From Neobacillus bataviensis LMG 21833 (GTDB taxonomy: Bacteria > Bacillota > Bacilli > Bacillales > Cytobacillaceae), in the NCBI RefSeq assembly GCF_000307875.1, contig NZ_AJLS01000037.1, positions 1 to 39,022 on the forward strand: DNA of 39,022 nt, in the 5' to 3' direction. Made by a program: the position numbers and the translations under genes. Positions 24,851 to 34,474 of the stretch are shown piece after piece. A model generated the notes under the pieces. It saw only the letters and a list, made by a program, of their open reading frames with translations, did no database searches and was not told where the DNA came from. Numbering within the stretch: position 1 is the first letter of the stretch; each line of letters starts with the position of its first letter.

Positions 24851-25447
24851 TTACATCATTCCTTTCAAATAGATGAAGCTGAAGATAAAGATCCAGACTA
24901 CATCTAAGAAATGCCAATAAAGCGAGAAGATAAATGATTTATTCGCAGTTTCCGGAGTTAAGCCACGTTTTTTTAGCTGTAAGAGGATTGCTGTTCCCCA
25001 GAATAAACCGAATGTAACGTGTAAACCATGAGTCCCTAATGTAGTCAGCAGGATAGCTGTAAATGCACTAACCTGTAATCCGGCTCCGATATGAACATAA
25101 TGGGTAAATTCATAGATTTCAACGCCTAAGAAAGCTAAACCTAAAAGCAATGTCACGATAAAGAATGTCATCATTGCCTTTTTCTTCCCAATGCGCATGG
25201 CGTGAACGCCAAGTCCAATCGTAAAACTACTTGTCAATAAAACAAGAGTTTCAATTAAAACAGGAGTAATTTCAAAAATTTCAGCGCCGCTTGGCCCGCT
25301 TCCAGTTCTATGCTCTAACGTAAAGTAAGATGTAAACAGGGTTGCAAACAGCATAATTTCGGCTGCAATAAAAACCCAAAAACCAAAAATCTTCATATCA
25401 TTTTCTTTTGTACTATATTCTAATGGCAGCGAGTGATCGATTTTCAT
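24851..25447 (-). CDS. qoxC: menaquinol oxidase (aa3-600) subunit III
   Basis: This 198-aa protein has five membrane helices and belongs to the heme-copper oxidase subunit III family; GFWVFIAAEIMLFATLF and THGLHVTFGLFWG are typical. Its ATG overlaps the qoxB stop by one base (TAATG), so translation is coupled. Confidence 0.94.
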   Translation of the reverse strand: MKIDHSLPLEYSTKENDMKIFGFWVFIAAEIMLFATLFTSYFTLEHRTGSGPSGAEIFEITPVLIETLVLLTSSFTIGLGVHAMRIGKKKAMMTFFIVTLLLGLAFLGVEIYEFTHYVHIGAGLQVSAFTAILLTTLGTHGLHVTFGLFWGTAILLQLKKRGLTPETANKSFIFSLYWHFLDVVWIFIFSFIYLKGMM

Positions 25448-27393
25448 TAGTTAACACCTCGCAATTTTGTTTCAGTTTCTTCTATTTCTTTAACAGATAT
25501 ATATCGGCCATAATCTTTTTCAAATGAACGGTGTGCCATACATGCAAAGATGGCAAGCAGTGAAATAATCGCTGGAATCCAAAGTGAGAAGATCATCGAG
25601 AATCCAAATACAAAGAATATCGCACTCATTATAAATGGAACTCCGCTGTTATTCGGCATATGGATTTTTTCCAATTTACCTGGGAATAACTCATGGCCAT
25701 TTTTCTTTGCATCCCAAAACGCTTGACTTGAAGCAACTTGCGGTTCAATGGCAAAGTTATATTCCGGTACTGGAGTATGTGTTGCCCATTCAAGTGACCG
25801 TGCATCCCAAGGATCCGCGCCAATATTTCTTGGCGAATAACGAACACTGTAATAAACGTTGTAGACGATTAAAGCAAAGCTGATCGCCATAACCCCAGCG
25901 CCAACAAACGAAAGCATATTTAATGCCCCATAGCCGGTTGCCTCAGAATAGGTGTACATACGGCGAGCCTGCCCATCTAAACCTGTAATGTACATTGGGA
26001 AAAAGGCTAAGCAAAAGCCGATGGAAAGAAGCCAGAATGCCCATTTTCCAATTCTTTCATTCAGCATAAAACCAAACATTTTTGGCCAATAATACGTTAG
26101 ACCTGCAAGCATTGCAAATACAACACCAGGAATAATCGTATTATGGAAGTGAGCGACTAAGAACATTGTATTATGATACTGGTAGTCAGCAGCTGACATT
26201 GCTAGCATTACCCCTGTCACCCCACCTATGACAAATAACGGAATAAACCCGAGCGAATACAGCATTGGAACGGTAAAGCGAATTTTCCCTCTCCATAATG
26301 TGAATAACCAGTTAAAAATCTTAACCCCTGTAGGTACAGCAATCATCATTGTTGTTATGGAGAAGAAGCTGTTTGCTACTGCCCCTTGCCCCATTGTAAA
26401 GAAATGGTGCGCCCAAACCATACAGGAAAGTGCTGAAATAATAACCATGGAAGCCACCATGGATTTATAGCCATAAAGGTTTCTTCCAGCAAATGTTGAA
26501 ATAATTTCACTGTATATACCAAAAGCAGGTAAGATGAGAATATAAACTTCAGGGTGTCCCCATACCCAGAACAGGTTTGCCCAGAGCATATCCATACCAC
26601 CGTTTGTGGTCGCGAAGAAGTGGGTTCCAAATAATCTGTCCATGCTTCCCATTGCAAGTGCCACTGTTATGACCGGGAAAACCGTAACGATTATAAGGTT
26701 CGTCACTAAAACAGACCAGGTAAACATCGGCATCTTCATTAAGGTCATGCCTGGTGCTCTCATTTTCATAATCGTTGTAATCATATTAATACCGGTCATT
26801 AGCGATCCAATTCCGGATATTTGAATGGCGATCATATAATAGTTCGTTCCAACTGATTTACTGAATTCATTCCCTGCAAGCGGGAAATAAGAAGTCCAGC
26901 CTGCATCAGGTGATCCCCCGATAACAAAAGAGATATTAAATAGCATTGCACCAAAGAAGAATAACCAGAAGCTTAATGCATTTAATCTTGGAAACGCCAC
27001 ATCCCGTGCTCCAATTTGTAATGGAACAACATAGTTCATAAAGGCAAAGATGAATGGCATTGCCATAAACATGACCATTACAACACCGTGTGTTGAGAAA
27101 ACTTCATTATAATGCTGTGCATCAAGTAGCTTACTATCAGGTACAGCAAGCTGGGCACGCATCATAATCGCGTCCACTCCGCCTCGGAATAACATAATCA
27201 AAGCAGAGATTAAATACATAATCCCAATCCGTTTATGGTCAACCGTTGTTAACCATTCCTGCCATAAATAACCCCATTTTTTAAAATAGGTTAAGCCAGC
27301 AATAATGGCAATCACTGTAAGACCAATTGCAACCATTGATGCATAGATCGCAATACTTGGATGTGGTATGGCAAATCGTTCAAAGAACTCCAT
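25447..27393 (-). CDS. qoxB: menaquinol oxidase (aa3-600) subunit I
   Basis: QoxB is the catalytic subunit, holding heme a and the heme a3-CuB centre, and pumps protons while reducing oxygen. The 648-aa protein has about 14-15 helices. HPEVY gives the CuB His-Tyr pair, AHHFFTMG the next CuB histidines, and VAHFHNT the heme ligands. The first helix and long C-terminus match quinol oxidases. It lies 70 nt after qoxA in the operon qoxABCD. Confidence 0.96.
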   Translation of the reverse strand: MEFFERFAIPHPSIAIYASMVAIGLTVIAIIAGLTYFKKWGYLWQEWLTTVDHKRIGIMYLISALIMLFRGGVDAIMMRAQLAVPDSKLLDAQHYNEVFSTHGVVMVMFMAMPFIFAFMNYVVPLQIGARDVAFPRLNALSFWLFFFGAMLFNISFVIGGSPDAGWTSYFPLAGNEFSKSVGTNYYMIAIQISGIGSLMTGINMITTIMKMRAPGMTLMKMPMFTWSVLVTNLIIVTVFPVITVALAMGSMDRLFGTHFFATTNGGMDMLWANLFWVWGHPEVYILILPAFGIYSEIISTFAGRNLYGYKSMVASMVIISALSCMVWAHHFFTMGQGAVANSFFSITTMMIAVPTGVKIFNWLFTLWRGKIRFTVPMLYSLGFIPLFVIGGVTGVMLAMSAADYQYHNTMFLVAHFHNTIIPGVVFAMLAGLTYYWPKMFGFMLNERIGKWAFWLLSIGFCLAFFPMYITGLDGQARRMYTYSEATGYGALNMLSFVGAGVMAISFALIVYNVYYSVRYSPRNIGADPWDARSLEWATHTPVPEYNFAIEPQVASSQAFWDAKKNGHELFPGKLEKIHMPNNSGVPFIMSAIFFVFGFSMIFSLWIPAIISLLAIFACMAHRSFEKDYGRYISVKEIEETETKLRGVN

Positions 27394-27463
27394 CCTATAT
27401 TAACTCCTTCCAAGAATTCATTTTTTCAACTATTCATTTACCGTTCAATATTTACTCATAATT

Positions 27464-28363
27464 TTAGTGATCTGACATATCCATATCCATTTGTGAATGG
27501 TCAGTATGATCTTCCTCATGTTTGTCCGAACCCATGTGATGTTCATTAGGAGGAGGATTAAAGCCTAAATGCGTACCAGTAAATGTCATTTGTCCGAGAT
27601 GGCCGGGTTTTAATAACTCATTAAACTTGTTCTCTGTTAGAGGTTTTGCGGTCTTCTTCACGTCTTTTACCCATTTATCAAAATCCTTTTCGGACATTGC
27701 CGTAACATTGAACATATTTTCAGCAGATCCTTTACCGCTAAAGTTTGCGTTTCGTCCCATCATTTCACCAGGTTCATCTGCAGCTAAGTGCAATGTCGTG
27801 ATCATATCAGACATTGCGTATTTTTGGCCGCCTAGCTGTGGAATCCAGAAACTTGTAATTGGTCCGTATGAATAAAGCTTAAATTCAATCGGACGGTCTG
27901 TTGGAATATACAAATAGTTAACTGTTTCAATATTTTCCTTCGGGTAACTAAAATGCCATTTCCAGTCAGATGATGAAGCATAAATCACTAAAGGCTCTTT
28001 ATCCGCATATGCTTGTGGTTTAGCTTCAACGATGTGGTTACTTTGTACAGATACAAAGGAAAAGTACGTAACAATGACGATTGGAATACCGACGCAGATC
28101 AACTCGACCCATTTATTCCCCTCGATGTGAGGCGGTTCATAGTCTGGGCTTGCCTTTGAAGCACGATATTTAATTAACACATATATCAAAATAGCGAAAA
28201 CAACAATCACAATAAATGACATGATTCCAATTGATAGCAAGATATCATGGGCTTGCCTTTCCGCTTGAGGCCCTTTAGGGTCAAGAACCATAAGTGGCTC
28301 ACATCCTGTAAGCACTGTGGCAATAGTTAAAACAAGCATTAACAAAGCCGATTTTAATTTCAT
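27464..28363 (-). CDS. qoxA: menaquinol oxidase (aa3-600) subunit II
   Basis: The 299-aa lipoprotein starts with a signal peptide and a Cys near 21 (LTGCEP), then two membrane helices and a periplasm-facing cupredoxin domain. LDPKGPQAERQAHDILLSIG matches B. subtilis QoxA. The CuA cysteines of cytochrome c oxidases are absent, so electrons come from menaquinol. The C-terminal 27 residues hold six His and many Asp and Met residues, unusual for QoxA and possibly metal-binding. RBS GAAAGGGG precedes the ATG. It is the first gene of the operon, 58 nt below a perfect Fnr-type palindrome. Confidence 0.94.
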   Translation of the reverse strand: MKLKSALLMLVLTIATVLTGCEPLMVLDPKGPQAERQAHDILLSIGIMSFIVIVVFAILIYVLIKYRASKASPDYEPPHIEGNKWVELICVGIPIVIVTYFSFVSVQSNHIVEAKPQAYADKEPLVIYASSSDWKWHFSYPKENIETVNYLYIPTDRPIEFKLYSYGPITSFWIPQLGGQKYAMSDMITTLHLAADEPGEMMGRNANFSGKGSAENMFNVTAMSEKDFDKWVKDVKKTAKPLTENKFNELLKPGHLGQMTFTGTHLGFNPPPNEHHMGSDKHEEDHTDHSQMDMDMSDH

Positions 28364-28419
28364 ACTAGTACCCCTTTCTCTTATTTAAGACATTTCCATG
28401 TTTAAAATATTTTTTGATT

Positions 28420-28437
28420 ATGTGATTTAAATCACAT
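28420..28437. promoter_or_regulatory. perfect Fnr/Crp-type palindrome upstream of qoxA
   Basis: ATGTGATTTAAATCACAT is an 18-bp perfect palindrome containing TGTGA-N6-TCACA, the Fnr consensus in Bacillus. It lies 57 bp upstream of the qoxA ATG. Its position relative to the promoter is not certain because no clear -35/-10 pair was found. Confidence 0.65.
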
Positions 28438-28581
28438 CTTAAAGCTATCTTAATAGCATTTAGTTTGAAAGGACACCCATTTGGAAGATATGTCACTAAA
28501 TGTTCAAAAACAATTCAACAATTTGAAAAGAGGATACGATTTATTGGAATTTTGTTTGTAAATCGATTATTATATAGAATT

Positions 28582-28597
28582 TGTGAATTACTTCACG
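28582..28597. promoter_or_regulatory. second Fnr-like site in the qoxA-yabR intergenic region
   Basis: TGTGAATTACTTCACG matches TGTGA-N6-TCACA at 9 of 10 conserved positions. It lies 161 bp from the first site, nearer to yabR. Confidence 0.4.
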
Positions 28598-28667
28598 TAA
28601 TCCACAACAAATGAAAATAGGCTATTTTGCTTTATAAATAAAGAGGATATTCTTTTTCGTAAATATT

Positions 28668-28676
28668 TGTTATAAT
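28668..28676 (+). promoter_or_regulatory. extended -10 promoter element of yabR
   Basis: TGTTATAAT combines TG-N with a perfect TATAAT. There is no good -35 box at 17 bp, as often with extended -10 promoters. The transcript would start near 28683, giving a leader of about 35 nt. Confidence 0.55.
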
Positions 28677-28716
28677 AAAATTGTCTTTAACATTATTGAG
28701 GGGGAACTATATTTCC

Positions 28717-29166
28717 ATGTCAGTCGAAGTAGGCAGTAAAGTACAAGGTAAAGTAACAGGCATCACTAATTTTGGAGCATTCGTAGAATTACCAGGAGGT
28801 TCAACAGGTCTCGTGCATATTAGTGAGGTTGCGGACAGCTATGTAAAGGATGTAAATGATCATCTGAAAATAGGCGACCTAGTCGAAGTAAAAGTTATCA
28901 GTGAAAAGGACGGAAAAACTGCCTTATCCATCAAAAAAGCAATTGAAAAACCAGAGGCACAAACTTCATCTTATTCTCAACGACCACCGCGTCAAGGAAG
29001 GGCGGATAATCGTTCTAAAGACTTTCGTTCAAAAGGTCAGTTCAAACCGAGAGAAAGTTTTGAAGATAAAGTGTCTAAGTTTTTAAAATCAAGTGAAGAG
29101 AATTTATCTAGCCTCAAACGCAACACTGAATCAAAACGAGGCGGGCGGGGCGGAAGACGCGGATAA
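28717..29166 (+). CDS. yabR: S1 RNA-binding domain protein, YabR-like
   Basis: The N-terminal 75 residues form one S1 domain almost identical to B. subtilis YabR (GKVTGITNFGAFVELPGGST, then LVHISEVADSYVKD). A basic linker follows, and the C-terminus SSLKRNTESKRGGRGGRRG is also YabR-like and RGG-rich, suited to RNA binding. At 149 aa it is about 20 residues longer than YabR, all in the linker. The ATG at 28717 matches the family start. In B. subtilis yabR lies near divIC and spoIIE; here it lies beside qox, so it is a moved copy or a paralogue. Confidence 0.88.
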   Translation: MSVEVGSKVQGKVTGITNFGAFVELPGGSTGLVHISEVADSYVKDVNDHLKIGDLVEVKVISEKDGKTALSIKKAIEKPEAQTSSYSQRPPRQGRADNRSKDFRSKGQFKPRESFEDKVSKFLKSSEENLSSLKRNTESKRGGRGGRRG

Positions 29167-29197
29167 CCTTCTGCGTTTTTCATAGATCATATAGATA

Positions 29198-29232
29198 AGG
29201 GCAAGCCTGCATAAAACAGGCTTGCTTTTTAC
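29198..29232 (+). terminator. terminator of yabR
   Basis: GCAAGCCTG and CAGGCTTGC pair around a 7-base loop, followed by five T residues. Confidence 0.85.
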
Positions 29233-29269
29233 GTTAAGTTGAATGTAAATGGAGAGGATGATACAACCC

Positions 29270-30097
29270 ATGAAATGCCTATCAATTGATTTGGACGGTA
29301 CATTGTTAAACTCAGATCATGAAATTACAGAAGCAAGCGTGAAAGCATTAAACGAACTTCAGGAGCAAGGTCATTGCCTGATCATGAATACGGGGCGTGC
29401 CTATGCCGATGTCATTAAGCTAAAAGCCATCCAAAATATGGAGGTTCCTCTTTTTTGTGTCAATGGTTCTGTTTTATACTCCAAAACGAGAGAACTGCTG
29501 TTTGAGGCAACCCTATCCATTTCAACTTATAAAAAAATATTCTCGATTCTAAAGGGATTAGGTGTGGGAATTCTCGTCTATACAAACCAAGGGGGCTATC
29601 CTTCCACTCTTCCCCCATTGCATGGAAAAACAAAACAGGAGCTGGACACCCTTTTTCAAGAATTCAATTATAATGCCATTCTTGAAAAGGAAAATCTAAA
29701 AATCTATAAACTTATCGCCTTGGTTCATCCAGACCAGCTTGATAAAATTGCCGAAGCGAAAACCGCCTTAGCAGGCAAATTTCCGATTTCAATGGCTTCC
29801 TCCTTTCCTAATAATTTGGAAATCACCTCTAATGAAGCCCATAAAGGAAAGGCATTATTACGGTACCAAGACATGATGGGTCTATCCTTTGATGAAATTA
29901 TTGCTTTTGGCGATGGCGGTAACGATCTAGCACAATTTGAAGTCGCCACTACCTCTGTTGCAATGGGAAATGCTCCGCTTCATGTTCAACAAAAGGCGGA
30001 TATCATCACGAAAACCAATGATGAAGATGGTTTTGCCTATGCGGTTCGTCAGCTTTTACCATTACTTAAAAGTGAAGAGAAAATAATGGCTAATTAA
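29270..30097 (+). CDS. Cof-type HAD phosphatase (HAD-IIB)
   Basis: The roughly 275-aa protein has the HAD motifs in order: SIDLDGTLLNS (catalytic Asp pair) at the start, MNTGRA as motif II, the Lys in EAHKGKAL as motif III and FGDGGNDLAQF as motif IV, with the IIB cap between. Family members dephosphorylate sugar phosphates, FMN or PLP. The ATG at 29270 is favoured because GGAGAGG lies upstream; two earlier in-frame ATGs overlap or precede that site. Confidence 0.88.
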   Translation: MKCLSIDLDGTLLNSDHEITEASVKALNELQEQGHCLIMNTGRAYADVIKLKAIQNMEVPLFCVNGSVLYSKTRELLFEATLSISTYKKIFSILKGLGVGILVYTNQGGYPSTLPPLHGKTKQELDTLFQEFNYNAILEKENLKIYKLIALVHPDQLDKIAEAKTALAGKFPISMASSFPNNLEITSNEAHKGKALLRYQDMMGLSFDEIIAFGDGGNDLAQFEVATTSVAMGNAPLHVQQKADIITKTNDEDGFAYAVRQLLPLLKSEEKIMAN

Positions 30098-30104
30098 ATT
30101 TAAA

Positions 30105-30140
30105 ACGAGCCTTGCCAATTCATTGGCAAGGCTAATTCTT
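30105..30140. terminator. hairpin between the HAD gene and the 55-aa gene
   Basis: GCCTTGCCAAT and ATTGGCAAGGC pair perfectly with a 2-base loop. The T tract is weak on the plus strand and somewhat better on the minus strand, so it probably serves the convergent genes both ways. Confidence 0.6.
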
Positions 30141-30159
30141 TACGTGCTGCATTCTCCCA

Positions 30160-30327
30160 TTAATACTTTGTTAAGAGCTTCATAATTTCTTTTCTTCGAT
30201 CCTTATTTTTTATTCTCGTTAAATCAAGGGCTACTTCATAGCCTTTATGTTTCGACCTTAAGACTTCTTTTATCGCACTTTTGACACTTGCCTCATTATC
30301 TGTAACGGTGATTACCCTACGTAACAT
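30160..30327 (-). CDS. 55-aa basic protein, unknown
   Basis: The frame begins MLRRVITVTDNEASVKSAIK and ends RRKEIMKLLTKY. It is rich in Lys and Arg with no membrane segment, and could fold as a short strand followed by helices. GGGGAGGAGAAACA gives the ATG a strong ribosome site. Its family is not recognised. Confidence 0.6.
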   Translation of the reverse strand: MLRRVITVTDNEASVKSAIKEVLRSKHKGYEVALDLTRIKNKDRRKEIMKLLTKY

Positions 30328-30449
30328 TGTTTCTCCTCCCCAGATGGTTTGGTTTATTTAAACAATGGGTAATTGTTTTAAAAAGAGAAAATAATCAGTA
30401 AACTTATTATACCTATTTCCCCACAATCTGGCTATTGTTTCCTGCATAA

Positions 30450-30480
30450 AAAAACATCCCCACCATGTGGAGATGTTAAT
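30450..30480 (-). terminator. terminator of brnQ overlapping its stop codon
   Basis: AACATCTCCAC and GTGGGGATGTT (minus strand) form a stem with a 3-base loop and then seven T residues. The brnQ stop codon is part of the 5' arm. Confidence 0.75.
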
Positions 30481-31855
30481 GGGCACCTTCTTCTTTGTTC
30501 TTTAACCGAATGGCTGAGAAATTATGCAAACGAACGATGCAACCTGAAATCAATATGGCAATAAAAACTGGAAGCAGCCAGCCAAGTCCATCATTGTATA
30601 AGGGCAACGTTTTTTCATAAAATGAAATAATCGCTTGTAACCACCCAAAATAGCTGATTTCAAGCAGCTTACATAAGGTTTTTAGGCCATCAATTAAACT
30701 AATCATAAATGTTACCGCAATGGCTGACGCGTATACAGTCCTTGAATAATAAAACAGCTTTGATAAAAATGTCAGCAGCATTAAGGTTACTGCTAGTGGA
30801 TATAACAACATTAACACTGGAATGGAGAAGTTAATAATATTCGCTAACCCAAAATTCGCAACAACAAAGGAAACAACTGAAAAGAAAACAACCCACATTT
30901 TGTAACTGACTTTAGGTAACAGCATATGGAAATATTCCCCGCAAGCCGTCATCAATCCGATACTTGTCGTCAAACAGGCAAGGATAATGACAATTGATAA
31001 CATGAAATTTCCTGCCGTACCAAAATAATAAGATGCTGCCTTGCCAAGGACAGGCCCTCCGGTTTCAAACAGACCAAACGCACCCGTACTTGTTGCGCCG
31101 AGATAGGCAATGCCGATGTAGATTATTCCGAGGAACACGATTGCGACAATCCCGGATTTAGCCGATGCCATAAGAATTCCGCGGGTAGAAGTTACCCCCA
31201 TCGAACGAATCGCATTGATGACAATAATCCCAAATACAAGCGATGCGAGTGCATCCATCGTATTATACCCTTCCATTAAGCCCTTCATAAACGCCCCGTT
31301 AACATAGGACTCCTGCGGTGCACCAATGGAACCGACTGGTTTCACCATGACCATCACCAATAAAACAAAAAGGAGAATAATGATTCCTGGTGAGAGGATT
31401 TTCCCCACGTTGTCCACAATCTTAGCAGGGTTCAAAGAAAACCATAGTGTGACAAGAAAGAAAACACAGGTAAATAGAATTAATCCAACTTGGCCAAATC
31501 CGCCGCCAACAAACGGAGCAATCCCGATATCGTAGGCAACAGCACCTGTCCGTGGTGCTGCAAAAAATGGCCCAATCGTTAAATATAGCAGCGATGTAAA
31601 GATGATTCCATATACAGGATGAACTCGACCCGCAAGCTCCTGTAAATTTTTACTGCCAGAAAAGCCCATCGCCAAAATTCCAAGGAATGGCAGACCGATT
31701 CCAGTAATTAAAAATCCTCCTATTGCCATCCAAATGTTTTTTCCTGCCATTTGTCCCAATCCAGCGGGAAAAATTAAGTTCCCGGCACCAAAAAATAACG
31801 CAAACAACATAACCCCTATAATGAAATACCTTGAAAACGGTAATTTATTTTGCAT
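30476..31855 (-). CDS. brnQ: branched-chain amino acid transporter
   Basis: BrnQ is a sodium- or proton-coupled importer of Leu, Ile and Val (LIVCS family). The protein has about 12 helices and starts MQNKLPFSRYFIIGVMLFAL, then FFGAGNLIFPAGLGQMAG, like B. subtilis BrnQ. The frame stays open 35 codons upstream, but family alignment favours the ATG at 31853-31855 (459 aa). No clear CodY box was found, although the B. subtilis gene is CodY-controlled. Confidence 0.92.
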   Translation of the reverse strand: MQNKLPFSRYFIIGVMLFALFFGAGNLIFPAGLGQMAGKNIWMAIGGFLITGIGLPFLGILAMGFSGSKNLQELAGRVHPVYGIIFTSLLYLTIGPFFAAPRTGAVAYDIGIAPFVGGGFGQVGLILFTCVFFLVTLWFSLNPAKIVDNVGKILSPGIIILLFVLLVMVMVKPVGSIGAPQESYVNGAFMKGLMEGYNTMDALASLVFGIIVINAIRSMGVTSTRGILMASAKSGIVAIVFLGIIYIGIAYLGATSTGAFGLFETGGPVLGKAASYYFGTAGNFMLSIVIILACLTTSIGLMTACGEYFHMLLPKVSYKMWVVFFSVVSFVVANFGLANIINFSIPVLMLLYPLAVTLMLLTFLSKLFYYSRTVYASAIAVTFMISLIDGLKTLCKLLEISYFGWLQAIISFYEKTLPLYNDGLGWLLPVFIAILISGCIVRLHNFSAIRLKNKEEGAH

Positions 31856-31887
31856 AATATTTGCCACATCCTGTTGTAAAAATACTG

Positions 31888-31905
31888 ATAGTATAAATAT
31901 ACTAT
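31888..31905. promoter_or_regulatory. AT-rich palindrome upstream of brnQ
   Basis: ATAGTATA and TATACTAT flank a 2-base centre, 33 bp before the brnQ start. It could be an operator or a -10 region with chance symmetry; nothing identifies the binding protein. Confidence 0.3.
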
Positions 31906-31996
31906 AGATAATTGAACTATTTCCGTGACTAATAATACTATTCTCACGAAAGAAATTCAACCTATTTTGGGGATTATTTAGATAATTTCGAAATGA

Positions 31997-32034
31997 AAAA
32001 ACCTTACTGTTTTTTTAATATCAGTAAGGTTTAT
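31997..32034 (-). terminator. terminator of the YsaA-like gene
   Basis: AAACCTTACTG and CAGTAAGGTTT pair around a 12-base loop, with six T residues on the minus strand. Confidence 0.75.
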
Positions 32035-32084
32035 CAATAAAAGTAATAAGAGTCTAAAGGTTATTACAATGTTATACTAAAAAA

Positions 32085-32882
32085 CTAAAAACGATCCCGG
32101 AGGTTTTCTAAGATAGGAAAAAGTTCTTCTAAATGCTTAATTTCATATGTAGGGATGACTTCATTTCGCTCTATATTGTGGCGATTAATCCAAATAGTCC
32201 TAATGCCGGAACGATTAGCACCGAGAATATCTGTCATCAGGTTATCCCCAACCATGATTACTTCCTCTTTCTTCAACGAAAGAAGGGACAATGCATGCTC
32301 AAAAATGGATGGATCAGGTTTTCCTCTTCCAAAAGCGCCAGAAATCACAATTTGATCAAAATAAGGGACAAGTTCTGGCGTAATCTCTAGTTTTGTATTT
32401 TGTAAATCGGGTGAACCATTTGTCAACAGAAGTAGTTGATAGTTTCCCTTTAAGAGATCAAGGGTTTTAAAGGTTTCATCGTATACAAAAGGTACCTTTC
32501 TGCGTTCCTGTGGAAAACGTTCCGCTAACCACTCGCCAAAATCAGGGTCATCCACCCCCATCGTTTTTAGCCCATTTGTCCAGGCGTCTTTACGATAACC
32601 AGGAACCGTTTCTTTCATTTTTATAAAATGATCATGATGTTCATCTAAAAAATTTCCCCATAATCCTTCGAATGGATTGATCCCTATAATTTGCGTAAAA
32701 GGGTAAAAGTCATAGGAAGTATAAAGATTTCTAGCTGCCTCACGGACAGCATCTTCCAATTGGTCGGCATCCACTCCGCAACGATTTTCGGCTGCCTTAC
32801 ATGTCGCCGCAAAGGCTTCTTTGATACTCTTTTGATCCCAAAGCAATGTATCATCTAAATCAAAAAATATGGCTTTTATCAT
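32085..32882 (-). CDS. HAD-superfamily phosphatase, YsaA-like
   Basis: This 265-aa HAD subfamily I phosphatase has [11 protein letters not shown] (nucleophile Asp pair), LLLTNGS, the Lys in [10 protein letters not shown] and [12 protein letters not shown], all four motifs intact, with an alpha-helical cap between the first two. It resembles B. subtilis YsaA, reported as a phosphoserine phosphatase, which would pair with SerC, but that assignment is tentative. The ATG at 32880-32882 follows GGGTGAGG; a GTG four codons upstream is less likely. Confidence 0.82.
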   Translation of the reverse strand: MIKAIFFDLDDTLLWDQKSIKEAFAATCKAAENRCGVDADQLEDAVREAARNLYTSYDFYPFTQIIGINPFEGLWGNFLDEHHDHFIKMKETVPGYRKDAWTNGLKTMGVDDPDFGEWLAERFPQERRKVPFVYDETFKTLDLLKGNYQLLLLTNGSPDLQNTKLEITPELVPYFDQIVISGAFGRGKPDPSIFEHALSLLSLKKEEVIMVGDNLMTDILGANRSGIRTIWINRHNIERNEVIPTYEIKHLEELFPILENLRDRF

Positions 32883-32967
32883 ATCAGACCTCACCCTTTT
32901 TCAAAAAACTATTTTTAATAGTTTACCATTTTACTAATTTAAAGCAAATTGTTTTGCGAAATATTCA

Positions 32968-33004
32968 AAAAAGTGTATGAAAATATTTCTCCATACACTT
33001 TTTT
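32968..33004 (-). terminator. terminator of glgC
   Basis: AAAAGTGTATG and CATACACTTTT pair around a 12-base loop, with T runs at the end on both strands. Confidence 0.8.
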
Positions 33005-33015
33005 AAAAATTTCAG

Positions 33016-34209
33016 CTAAGACGTCACAGATATCACTTGATTATTTGCCGAAAAATCCTTGATGGTTGGATCAACGGTCTCGTTATTTCCCACTACCATT
33101 AAATTTTCCTCCGGATTCTTCGAGACAATAATCACGCCATTCTTGATCAGTGATTGACTTCCGACCACGGCATTTTCAATCCATGCATTCTCCCCAATTG
33201 TTGTATGCGGCAAAATGACCGAGTTTCGAATTCGTGCCCCCTTTCCTACCTTCACACCATTAAATAAAACCGACTCTTCAATTGACCCGTAAACTTCGCA
33301 GCCTTCGCTAATCAAACTATGATGAATCTTTGCACTTTTTGCTAAAAATAATGGCGGCTCATGATGTTCAACCGTATGAACGGGCCATTCAGGATTCTGC
33401 AGAAAAATATTATCCTCTCCTTTCAACAAATCCAGATTCGCCTCCCAGTAACTATGGACTGTCCCAACATCCCTCCAATATTTATCAAAATAGTACGCAT
33501 AAAGCTGTAATCCATCAGACAGCATCGAAGGAATAATATCCTTGCCAAAGTCGCGATTGGTATATTCCTTCTGTTCCTCCTGCAATAAATAGTCTCTTAA
33601 CCTCTTCCAAGTAAAAATATAAATTCCCATTGAGGCTAGATTTGATGTCGGTCTCTCCGGTTTTTCCTCAAAATCGATAATTTTGTAGGTTTGCCTATTA
33701 ATATTGATGAGTCCAAAACGGCTTGCCTCTTCCCACGGAACCTCGACAACAGCAATGGTACAATCCGCCTTTGTTTCGATATGCTGCTCTAGCATCAAGG
33801 AATAATTCATCTTATAAATTTGATCCGCCGATAGAACGGCAACATAATCCGGGTTATATTGCTCAATGAATTCAATATTTTGATACACAGCATGTGATGT
33901 GCCCTCATACCACTCCACCCCAGAGTTACTGCGCTGATAGGGCGGGAGGATGGTTAAACCGCCATGTTGATTAGACAAATTCCAATAGCTGTAATGACCC
34001 AAATGTTCATGCAAAACATAGGGCTTGTATTGTGTTAAAATTCCGACTGTCTCAATTCCTGAGTTTTTGCAATTACTTAAAGCAAAGTCAATGATCCGGT
34101 ATTTCCCTCCAAAAGGCACCGCCGGTTTCACAAGTGATTTGGTAAGCAGATTTAATCTCGTCCCATTACCACCGGCCAACAATAACGCAATCCATTTTTG
34201 TTTTTTCAT
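33016..34209 (-). CDS. glgC: glucose-1-phosphate adenylyltransferase, orphan GlgC paralogue
   Basis: GlgC makes ADP-glucose for glycogen synthesis. The 397-aa protein has [10 protein letters not shown] at the start, [21 protein letters not shown] (sugar-phosphate Lys), [11 protein letters not shown] and [18 protein letters not shown], then a left-handed beta-helix C-terminus. The usual GDHIYKMDY is changed to ADQIYKMNY (128-136): the key Asp129 remains but His and the second Asp are replaced. No glgB, glgD, glgA or glgP is adjacent. The start follows GAGGAGGAGG. It may be active, or a regulatory-type paralogue. Confidence 0.88.
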   Translation of the reverse strand: MKKQKWIALLLAGGNGTRLNLLTKSLVKPAVPFGGKYRIIDFALSNCKNSGIETVGILTQYKPYVLHEHLGHYSYWNLSNQHGGLTILPPYQRSNSGVEWYEGTSHAVYQNIEFIEQYNPDYVAVLSADQIYKMNYSLMLEQHIETKADCTIAVVEVPWEEASRFGLININRQTYKIIDFEEKPERPTSNLASMGIYIFTWKRLRDYLLQEEQKEYTNRDFGKDIIPSMLSDGLQLYAYYFDKYWRDVGTVHSYWEANLDLLKGEDNIFLQNPEWPVHTVEHHEPPLFLAKSAKIHHSLISEGCEVYGSIEESVLFNGVKVGKGARIRNSVILPHTTIGENAWIENAVVGSQSLIKNGVIIVSKNPEENLMVVGNNETVDPTIKDFSANNQVISVTS

Positions 34210-34417
34210 ATTCCTCCTCCTCAAAAAATTGTTTTTTAACCCTGTTTGCCGCCTATATAAAATGTTCTTCTTCTACTCTTATTATCACTGATTTTTACCA
34301 TTTTTTCGTGTAACCTGTTACAGATTTGTGAATTTGTCCTGCTTTTTTATCGACATAAATTGTGTCCATACCCTTGATTTGACTGTACTTGTCGTAATTT
34401 AGAAGGTATGGAACAGA

Positions 34418-34474
34418 TAAAAAAACTACCTGGAATCCCGCGCTTGCCGTTGCGGTTTCCAGGTAGTTTTTTTA
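34418..34474. terminator. long terminator downstream of the DUF438 gene
   Basis: AAAAAACTACCTGGAA and TTCCAGGTAGTTTTTT form a 16-bp outer stem, and an inner CCGC/GCGG stem closes the loop. Both strands end in T runs. Confidence 0.8.

Noticed and set aside
27464..28363. Cytochrome c oxidase instead of quinol oxidase
   Set aside because: Subunit II lacks the CuA cysteines and matches QoxA start to end.
31970..31995. CodY box upstream of brnQ
   Set aside because: The best match (AATTTCGAAATGA) has too many mismatches to the 15-bp consensus.
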